The position numbers and the translations under genes are program-made. The notes under the pieces were generated by a model. That model did not search any database and was not told the origin of the DNA. It saw nothing but the letters and a program-made list of their open reading frames with translations. A stretch of 12,243 nt of DNA from Candidatus Poribacteria bacterium (lineage in GTDB: Bacteria > Poribacteria > WGA-4E > GCA-2687025): assembly GCA_002687025.1 (NCBI GenBank), contig NYZG01000406.1, positions 1 to 12,243 on the forward strand. Direction: 5' to 3'. Shown here in pieces: positions 7,958 through 12,243 of the stretch (its first letter is position 1; the number at the start of each line of letters is the position of its first letter).

Positions 7958-8572
7958 ATGCTCCGAGCAGCAATTGCGATAGGCCTTTGCCTGACCGTCG
8001 CCGCGGTCGCCCAGGAACTCACAATCCTGGACGAGAACGTGGACGACGTTATCGGCTGGGCCAGCAGCGGCGAAGGCACGCCCGAAAACTCGACGGACGC
8101 CTATAGTGGCAGCCAGTCGCTCTATATCGGCGCCACCGGTGGCGACGCCCAGAAGTACAACGGCTCCGTGCCGGACTGGGGTTGGGCGGTCGTCGAGAAC
8201 CCAGCAGCAGACAACGAGTTCCGCTACATCACCTTCGCCTGGAAGAAGGATGGCGGCACCTCGATCATGCTTCAGCTGTCCGGTGATCCCGACGGCTGGT
8301 CCCACCGCTACCACAGTGGCGTGAATGTAAAGGACTGGAACCCGTCGCTCGAAGTCCAGCCGAACATCCCGACCGACTGGGAAGTCCAGACGATGGACAT
8401 GTTCGCCGACTGGGGCGCCTTCGCGCTCAACGGTATGGCGTTCTCCGCCGGTGACGGCGTTGGGGCCTACTACGACGCCGTCCGCATCGGTCAGAACGAG
8501 AGCTTCACGGCCGTCGAGGCCAAGGGCAAGCTCACGACGACGTGGGCCGGCCTTCGCGCTGACGCGCGATAA
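7958..8572 (+). CDS. secreted 'RYITFAW' family protein, type A, copy 1
   Basis: The protein has 204 residues. A signal peptide covers residues 1-18 (cleavage AVA/Q). The mature part begins with an ILDENVDDV segment and carries the blocks that define all four paralogs here: FRYITFAWKK (88-97), WSHRY (114-118), DWNPS (126-130), MFADWG (148-153), GMAFS (159-163) and a tail AVEAKGK...WAGLR (185-200). The many conserved aromatic residues and predicted strands suggest a compact beta-sandwich. I remember similar FRY[IL][TR]FAWKK blocks in secreted planctomycete and poribacterial proteins, but I cannot name a family. Carbohydrate or matrix binding is a guess. The start has GAGG 5 nt upstream; an ATG at 7937 is also in frame but would spoil the signal peptide and the match to copy 2. 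One difference from the other three is TMDMF in place of TRD[ML]F at 145-149. Confidence 0.75.
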   Translation: MLRAAIAIGLCLTVAAVAQELTILDENVDDVIGWASSGEGTPENSTDAYSGSQSLYIGATGGDAQKYNGSVPDWGWAVVENPAADNEFRYITFAWKKDGGTSIMLQLSGDPDGWSHRYHSGVNVKDWNPSLEVQPNIPTDWEVQTMDMFADWGAFALNGMAFSAGDGVGAYYDAVRIGQNESFTAVEAKGKLTTTWAGLRADAR

Positions 8573-8578
8573 CACTGA

Positions 8579-8610
8579 GCGCCCCCGTCTTCACACGGAG
8601 ACGGGGGCGC
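8579..8610 (+). terminator. strong hairpin after the first A-type gene
   Basis: A perfect 12-bp stem (GCGCCCCCGTCT at 8579-8590 with 8599-8610) closes an 8-nt loop, 6 nt after the stop codon. No T-tract follows, so it may be a partial terminator or an mRNA 3'-end stabiliser. A hairpin occupies the equivalent place after the second A-type gene. Confidence 0.6.
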
Positions 8611-8865
8611 GTCCGCACGCCCGGACCTACCCGCTCCGTTGAGCCGATGTCCCTTGACGAAGGCCCGGTGGCGATCGTCCACCCGCGCCCGCGATGCGCC
8701 CGCGTGACGGCCGAGGCTCGATGTCGTGGCCGGTACGTGGAGGAAGCGCGTTGGCCGGGATCGCCGTCCTGCCAGGAGATGGCAGCGATGGGTGAGATCG
8801 GGATGACTCGTGACGCGCCTGATCGCAGGCAGCGCTCGGCCGCGTGGCGGCAGGTGTTTACGACA
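8611..8865. other. non-coding spacer between first A-type and first B-type genes
   Basis: This spacer is much longer than the corresponding 76-nt gap in the second unit. An open frame runs into the B gene from 8647, but it has no protein-like character and precedes the signal peptide. TTGACG at 8654-8659 resembles a -35 box, but I find no -10 box at proper spacing. A 6-bp hairpin at 8769-8785 exposes GGAGA in its loop. The spacer may contain an insertion specific to unit 1, or the second unit may have lost it. Confidence 0.4.
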
Positions 8866-8886
8866 GCGCGGCTCCACACGCCGCGC
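8866..8886 (+). promoter_or_regulatory. leader hairpin before the first B-type gene
   Basis: A perfect 7-bp stem (GCGCGGC at 8866-8872 with GCCGCGC at 8880-8886) encloses the loop TCCACAC. It ends 21 nt before the start codon. CTCC at 8872-8875 is complementary to GGAG at 8899-8902 in the ribosome binding site, a short match that could be chance. Confidence 0.35.
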
Positions 8887-8907
8887 GTTCACGGCAGAGG
8901 AGAAACC

Positions 8908-9591
8908 ATGCGCGTACTGTCACTACGATCGGTGTTCGTCGTCGGCGCCCTTACCGGCGGCCTCATGCTGGCCGCGGGCCCTGCAGCGGCGCAGAACGAG
9001 GCGTTCATCATCCTGGACGACGAGGCGAGTATCGACGACATCGTCCCGTTGCTGACGAATGGGGACGGCACAGCATCGGTCGAGACGGGCGACGCCTACC
9101 CCGACGACAGCGACGGCAAGGCATCGCTCGGGATCGACTCGCCGGCCGGAGACAACCAGAAGTACAACCCCAACATCCCAGAGTGGTCCTTCGACATCGT
9201 GGCAGACCCCTCCGCGGACGACGAGTTCCGGTACATCACCTTCGCCTGGCTCAAATCTGGCGGCGACGGCATGCAGCTGCAGCTACACGCCGAACCCGGC
9301 GGCTGGTCCCACCGCTACAACGGCGGGGGCAACCCGAAGGGATGGAACCCGTCGATCGACGTGAGCGACGAGACGCCCATCGACTGGCAGGTCCACACCC
9401 GCGACATGTTTGCTGACTGGGGCGCGATGGTGCTGACAGGCATGGCGTTCTCGCCCGGTAGCGGCGATTTCGGGCTGTTCGACCATCTTTCACTGCACCA
9501 GTCCGAGGCGGATCCCATCGCCCCGCAGGCCGTCGATGCGCAGGGCAAAGCCGCGGCTGCCTGGGCGACGATCAAGCAGGGCGTGCGCTAG
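8908..9591 (+). CDS. secreted 'RYITFAW' family protein, type B, copy 1
   Basis: The protein has 227 residues with a clear signal peptide (1-28, cleavage AAA/Q). It then has FIILDDEASIDDI, a type-B insertion rich in Asp and Gly (about 51-85, containing DSDGKASLGIDSPAGDNQ) and the shared family blocks: FRYITFAW (107-114), WSHRY (133-137), KGWNPS (144-149), TRDMFADWG (164-172), LTGMAFSPG (176-184). The tail is DPIAPQAVD (202-210) followed by GKAAAAWATIK. Acidic Asp-rich stretches could bind calcium, but no EF-hand is evident. AGAGGAGA at 8896-8903 is a good ribosome binding site and fixes the start; the frame is open to 8647 but upstream codons are not protein-like. No terminator follows before the next gene. 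No function is known to me; secretion is well supported and ligand binding is a guess. Confidence 0.75.
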   Translation: MRVLSLRSVFVVGALTGGLMLAAGPAAAQNEAFIILDDEASIDDIVPLLTNGDGTASVETGDAYPDDSDGKASLGIDSPAGDNQKYNPNIPEWSFDIVADPSADDEFRYITFAWLKSGGDGMQLQLHAEPGGWSHRYNGGGNPKGWNPSIDVSDETPIDWQVHTRDMFADWGAMVLTGMAFSPGSGDFGLFDHLSLHQSEADPIAPQAVDAQGKAAAAWATIKQGVR

Positions 9592-9628
9592 ACGTCCGCT
9601 CGACGTGCCCGTAGCGTGCTCGCGCGCG

Positions 9629-9657
9629 TTGACCTCTGTTGAGGTCGCTGCTAGGAT
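9629..9657 (+). promoter_or_regulatory. strong sigma-70-like promoter with internal palindrome, second A-type gene
   Basis: TTGACC (9629-9634) and TAGGAT (9652-9657) are separated by exactly 17 nt, matching five of six and four of six consensus positions. An inverted repeat, GACCTC-TGTT-GAGGTC (9631-9646), overlaps the -35 box and spacer and could be an operator. The expected transcript start (about 9664) coincides with the leader hairpin. The palindrome is absent from the first A-type gene's promoter region. Confidence 0.6.
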
Positions 9658-9662
9658 GCGGC

Positions 9663-9717
9663 CGCCTGACGGAAGTCCTCCGTCGGGCGCCGCACATCTC
9701 GGTAGGTCACGGGAGGA
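9663..9717 (+). promoter_or_regulatory. leader hairpin with anti-Shine-Dalgarno, second A-type gene
   Basis: Arms 9663-9673 and 9679-9689 form an 11-bp stem with one U-G pair and loop AGUCC, beginning at the predicted transcript start. UCCUCC (9676-9681) is complementary to GGAGGA (9712-9717), the ribosome binding site. Compared with the first A-type leader, CGG[GA]AGUCCUC is conserved, and the outermost anti-Shine-Dalgarno pair changes from G-C to C-G together with its partner, at the same distances from the ATG. Confidence 0.5.
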
Positions 9718-9721
9718 ACCT

Positions 9722-10336
9722 ATGCTACGAGCACTACTGGCCATGTCCGTGTGTGTCGCCGTCACGGCGTCCGCGCAGAAGGCAACACACACGATCCTCG
9801 ACGAGAACGTCGACGACGTTCTGGCGTACATCACCAGCGGCGAAGGCACGCCCGCCAAGTCCAGCGACGCCTTCAGCGGCAGCGAGTCGCTTGAGGTCGG
9901 CGCGACCGGCGGAGACGCACAGCGCTACAACGCGGCCGTCCCGGACTGGTCCTTCGGCATCTCCGAGAACCCGTCCGGCGACAACGAATTCCGCTACATC
10001 ACCTTCGCCTGGAAGAAGGACGGTGGCACGTCCATCATGATTCAGTTGCACGGCGATCCCGACACGTGGGGCCACCGCTACCACGGCGGCGACAACGTGA
10101 AGGGCTGGAATCCGTCCGAGCAGGTAGGGGATCTCCCCACGTCATGGACGGACAATACCCGCGACCTGTTCGATGACTGGGGCGAGTTCACGTTGACGGG
10201 TATCGCCTTCTCCTCGGGAGACGGCAACACCGGCTGGTACGACGCGATCACCCTACACCAGGACCCCTCGCCCCCGACCGCGGTCGAGGCGCAGGACAAG
10301 CTCGCGACGGCTTGGGCGACGCTCAAGTCGCGCTAA
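9722..10336 (+). CDS. secreted 'RYITFAW' family protein, type A, copy 2
   Basis: The protein has 204 residues, the same length as copy 1 and about 60% identical by hand count. A signal peptide covers 1-18 (cleavage ASA/Q). TILDENVDDV opens the mature domain; the longest identical run with copy 1 is the 17 residues 90-106, starting FRYITFAWKKDGG. Further blocks are WGHRY (116-120), KGWNPS (127-132), TRDLFDDWG (146-154), LTGIAFSSG (158-166) and the tail AVEAQDK...WATLK (187-202). GGGAGGA 4 nt upstream of the ATG fixes the start, although the frame is open to 9536. It has its own strong promoter. The B' gene starts 76 nt downstream, behind a hairpin, with no separate promoter visible, so both are probably on one transcript. 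Function unknown; an extracytoplasmic beta-sandwich is inferred. Confidence 0.77.
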   Translation: MLRALLAMSVCVAVTASAQKATHTILDENVDDVLAYITSGEGTPAKSSDAFSGSESLEVGATGGDAQRYNAAVPDWSFGISENPSGDNEFRYITFAWKKDGGTSIMIQLHGDPDTWGHRYHGGDNVKGWNPSEQVGDLPTSWTDNTRDLFDDWGEFTLTGIAFSSGDGNTGWYDAITLHQDPSPPTAVEAQDKLATAWATLKSR

Positions 10337-10351
10337 CACTCGGCGCCGCGT

Positions 10352-10385
10352 CGACGAGGCCGGGCAGCGACGCCCGGCCCCGTCG
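10352..10385 (+). terminator. hairpin after the second A-type gene
   Basis: CGACG-a-GGCCGGGC (10352-10365) pairs with GCCCGGCC-c-CGTCG (10372-10385) around the loop agcgac: 13 bp with a single A-C mismatch. It lies 15 nt after the stop and 27 nt before the B' start, with no T-tract. It may lower read-through or protect the upstream message rather than stop transcription completely. Confidence 0.5.
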
Positions 10386-10412
10386 GCACGGGCCCCGCAA
10401 AGAGGAGACACT

Positions 10413-11096
10413 ATGCGAGGATCGAGATTACGTTCACTGCTGGTCGCCGGAGCTGTCGTGGGCGGCCTCATGATGGCAGCCGGGAATGCTGCGGCGCAGA
10501 ACGAGTTCTTCATCATCATCGACGACAAGGCGAGCGTCGAGACGATCATCCCCGCCCTTACGAGCGGCAACGCCACTGCCGTCCTCGAAGAGGATGACGT
10601 CTGGCTCGAAGACGGCGACGGTAAGGCGGCGCTTCGCATAGACTCGCCCGCAGGGGACAACCAGAAGTTCAACACGAACATCCTCGACTGGTCGTGGTCG
10701 GTCGTGGAGAACCCGACTGCGGCCGACGAGATGCGGTACATCACGTTCGCATGGCGTCAGGAAGGCGGAGCGGGGACGCAGCTCCAGTTGCACGGCCTGC
10801 CCGGGACGTGGGGCCACCGCTACCACGCCGGGGTGAACCCGAAGGGATGGAACCCGTCCATCGAGGTGACGTCTGATGCGCCCGCCGAGTGGCAGATATT
10901 CACCCGTGACATGTTCGACGACTGGGACGAGTTCATCCTGACCGGCTTCGCGTTCTCGCCGGGAGCTCCTGAGTTCGGGCTGTTCGACCACATAGCTGTG
11001 CATCAGTCGGAAGAGGATCCCATCGCCCCGCAGGCGGTGGACCCGAAGGGCAAGTCCGCGGCCGTCTGGGCGGAGATCAAGCAGGACATCCGCTAG
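10413..11096 (+). CDS. secreted 'RYITFAW' family protein, type B, copy 2
   Basis: The protein has 227 residues and aligns with the first B protein over its whole length without gaps (142 identities by hand count). The signal peptide covers 1-28 (cleavage AAA/Q). The type-B region 51-85 is the most diverged part (SGNATAVLEEDDVW versus NGDGTASVETGDAY), then it is conserved again from IDSPAGDNQK (76-85). Family blocks are RYITFAW (108-114), WGHRY (133-137), NPKGWNPSI (142-150), TRDMFDDW (164-171), FSPG (181-184), FGLFDH (188-193) and the tail DPIAPQAVD (202-210) with WAEIK. The start is fixed by AGAGGAGA 6 nt upstream. It probably shares the transcript of the A' gene. A hairpin follows before the convergent aldolase gene. 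No function can be assigned beyond secretion and membership in this paralog family. Confidence 0.77.
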   Translation: MRGSRLRSLLVAGAVVGGLMMAAGNAAAQNEFFIIIDDKASVETIIPALTSGNATAVLEEDDVWLEDGDGKAALRIDSPAGDNQKFNTNILDWSWSVVENPTAADEMRYITFAWRQEGGAGTQLQLHGLPGTWGHRYHAGVNPKGWNPSIEVTSDAPAEWQIFTRDMFDDWDEFILTGFAFSPGAPEFGLFDHIAVHQSEEDPIAPQAVDPKGKSAAVWAEIKQDIR

Positions 11097-11126
11097 CCCA
11101 TCACGGGCAGCGTCAAGACAGTCAAC

Positions 11127-11158
11127 CGTGCCGGCAGCCGTTTACGGTCGCCGGCACG
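11127..11158. terminator. bidirectional hairpin between convergent genes
   Basis: CGTGCCGGC (11127-11135) pairs with GCCGGCACG (11150-11158), and CCGT/ACGG pair again inside the loop, with 2-nt internal bulges. It lies in the 124-nt gap between the convergent B' and aldolase genes and is symmetrical, so it could act on both transcripts. There is no T-tract on either side. Confidence 0.5.
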
Positions 11159-11220
11159 TCCTACGTACGGGCGGCCGCTACTGGGGCAGCATCACCTGCG
11201 TGCATGTTCGGAGGAGATGT

Positions 11221-11949
11221 CTACGGCGTTTCCTGGAACACGGTGATGCCCATGCCCAGGTACTTGGCGCGCTCGTCGGAATCGGTGATGACGGCCATGC
11301 CCAGCCGCACGCCCGTGTCGGTCAGTTGCTCCGCGACGTTCTCCATGCACTCGTCCACGGTGCGCAGCGGGAAGCGCGGATGCCCCTCCAGGCTGAACAG
11401 CAGGTCGTTCGGCCCGAAGGCGACGTAGTCGACGCCCGGCTTCGCCAGTGTTCGCGCGCGCGTGACCCCAACCACGGACTCAAGCTGGATTCCGAGCACG
11501 ACTCGCTCGTTCCACCACGAGGCGTACTCGAGCCGATCCGGCGGATCGTCCACGGTGAAGCCGCGTCGCGACGTCCCTCCCCAGCTTCTCCGCCCGACCT
11601 GCGGGTAGTACGACTGCTCCACGGCCTCATCCACGGTCGTCTCCTCGACGACCTCCGGCACGAGATTTCCGGACAGACCCATGTCGAGAAACCGACCGAT
11701 GAGATACGTCTGCCGCGTATGAGGTATGCGGAACTGCACCGGCATCCCGAGCTCGTCCGCGATGCTGCAGAACGTCACGAGTTGTTCGTCGCTGAAGGCG
11801 GTGTGCTGCCCGTCCACGTAGATGAAGTCGTACTCGCCCTGGTCCAGCGCACGCACGACATCGTCGCGAGCGGAGGTCAGCGGAATACGCAGCGAGACGA
11901 CGACCTCGCCGCCCCGGATGCGTTGCTTGAGTGTGTCGGCGCTGGACAT
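11221..11949 (-). CDS. HpcH/HpaI-family class II pyruvate aldolase / aldolase-lyase
   Basis: The protein has 242 residues, close to the usual 250. The family reaction is metal-dependent retro-aldol cleavage of 2-keto-4-hydroxy acids to pyruvate and an aldehyde in the cytoplasm. Matching blocks are YDFIYVDGQHT (40-50, with the catalytic His49), VQFRIP (71-76, Arg74, which normally binds the substrate carboxylate), GIQLES (153-158, metal ligand Glu157), FGPNDLLFSL (178-187, metal ligand Asp182), and the YPQVGRRSWGG segment (115-125) that in relatives reads YPP.G.RG.G. The usual DxEH is DGQH here, a Glu-to-Gln change beside the catalytic histidine. The start has GGGAGG 7 nt upstream (complement of 11957-11962). 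It stands alone, convergent with the B' gene. Substrate cannot be told; 2,4-dihydroxyhept-2-ene-dioate, 2-keto-3-deoxy sugar acids or a sugar-derived acid are all possible. Confidence 0.85.
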   Translation of the reverse strand: MSSADTLKQRIRGGEVVVSLRIPLTSARDDVVRALDQGEYDFIYVDGQHTAFSDEQLVTFCSIADELGMPVQFRIPHTRQTYLIGRFLDMGLSGNLVPEVVEETTVDEAVEQSYYPQVGRRSWGGTSRRGFTVDDPPDRLEYASWWNERVVLGIQLESVVGVTRARTLAKPGVDYVAFGPNDLLFSLEGHPRFPLRTVDECMENVAEQLTDTGVRLGMAVITDSDERAKYLGMGITVFQETP

Positions 11950-11980
11950 CGTAGGGCCTCCCGGTGGCGCGCGTCTGCCG

Positions 11981-12010
11981 AGTATGCGCCGACGGCTCGG
12001 CCCGGATCAA
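11981..12010 (-). promoter_or_regulatory. possible promoter of the aldolase gene
   Basis: On the minus strand TTGATC (12005-12010) and CATACT (11981-11986) are separated by 18 nt, each matching four of six consensus positions. The transcript would start near 11974, about 25 nt before the ATG and just upstream of the ribosome binding site. Confidence 0.35.
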
Positions 12011-12243
12011 CGGCTGTCGAGCCCGGCCCACCTTCTCCTCGCTATTTCCGCAAGCCCGGTAAACCATCGCTGCCCCGCGGCGTCCAACCTTCCAGTATCT
12101 GAAACCTCCTTACTTTATGTGTGCTGTGACGCCTTCCTCGCGGAAGGCGTTGCCCTTTCCGGCCCCAAGTTCAGCATGTCACCGTCGCCACGCGCGCCGC
12201 GTTTAACACTAGGCGCCCGGCCCAGTCTGTACAAGCCCAGAAG
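12011..12243. other. non-coding right end of the window with a strong hairpin
   Basis: I see no supportable gene. ACGCCTTCC (12129-12137) and GGAAGGCGT (12142-12150) form a perfect 9-bp hairpin with loop TCGC, followed on the plus strand by TTGCCCTTT; it could be a terminator for a gene outside the window. On the minus strand AAGGAGGT (12103-12110) is a perfect Shine-Dalgarno sequence, but no ATG, GTG or TTG lies at a normal distance; a CTG 9 nt away would open only 17 codons. Confidence 0.4.

Larger units (their letters stand above)
7882..11096 (+). repeat. diverged tandem duplication of a two-gene unit (A-B-A'-B')
   Basis: Unit 1 (about 7882-9591) and unit 2 (about 9629-11096) each have a promoter, a leader hairpin, a 204-residue A gene, a hairpin after the A stop, and a 227-residue B gene. 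By hand alignment A and A' share about 60% and B and B' about 63% identity. B and B' align over all 227 residues without a gap. Homology also extends into non-coding DNA: TAACACT spans the stop of both A genes, and AGAGGAGA precedes both B starts. Similar divergence of both pairs fits a single duplication of the whole unit; A and B themselves stem from an older duplication. Confidence 0.75.

Noticed and set aside
7882..11096. CRISPR array or phage tail-fibre cassette as explanation of the repeated structure
   Set aside because: The repeats are whole diverged genes with signal peptides, not short direct repeats with spacers, and no phage genes lie nearby.
11128..12102. Plus-strand frame of 324 codons opposite the aldolase
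   Set aside because: It is rich in Arg and His without motifs, and it covers the convergent-terminator hairpin; the minus-strand aldolase has all catalytic residues.

Overview
The window is a GC-rich bacterial chromosome segment with densely packed genes, good Shine-Dalgarno sites and Sec-type signal peptides. It carries a seven-bladed FG-GAP propeller protein with an ASPIC/UnbV domain, TPR proteins, a secreted 'RYITFAW' protein family and an HpcH/HpaI-type aldolase. This mix recalls uncultivated Poribacteria, Planctomycetes or related environmental lineages. That placement rests on gene content I remember, not on a marker gene, so it is tentative. I saw no rRNA, tRNA or CRISPR array.

Left part (1-2315): a minus-strand pair encodes threonine synthase and, 9 nt downstream, a gamma-glutamylcyclotransferase-like protein. 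The stop codon of the first is embedded in the ribosome binding site of the second, so translation is probably coupled. Behind the pair lies a broken C-terminal remnant of a transposase (2139-2315). Its stop codon overlaps a possible start of the next gene.

Middle part (2390-7813), plus strand: a membrane-bound class III nucleotidyl cyclase has a periplasmic sugar-binding-like domain, about seven membrane segments and a cytoplasmic cyclase domain with an altered active site. It is followed by a secreted seven-bladed propeller protein and, 5 nt later, an exported protein made of about twelve TPR repeats.

Right part (7882-11096): the most unusual region is an A-B-A'-B' array of four secreted paralogs of 204, 227, 204 and 227 residues. 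By hand count, A/A' share about 60% and B/B' about 63% identity, as expected if a two-gene unit was duplicated once. Both A genes have a leader hairpin at the same distance from the start codon. It contains an anti-Shine-Dalgarno sequence that could pair with the gene's own ribosome binding site, and one pair differs in a compensatory way between the copies. Strong hairpins also follow each A gene, which could set the A:B expression ratio. The window ends with a convergent HpcH/HpaI-family aldolase gene and a 294-nt non-coding stretch.

The exported cyclase sensor domain, propeller, TPR protein and four secreted paralogs suggest a locus devoted to the cell envelope or extracellular carbohydrate. 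Nothing in the sequence proves that they act together.
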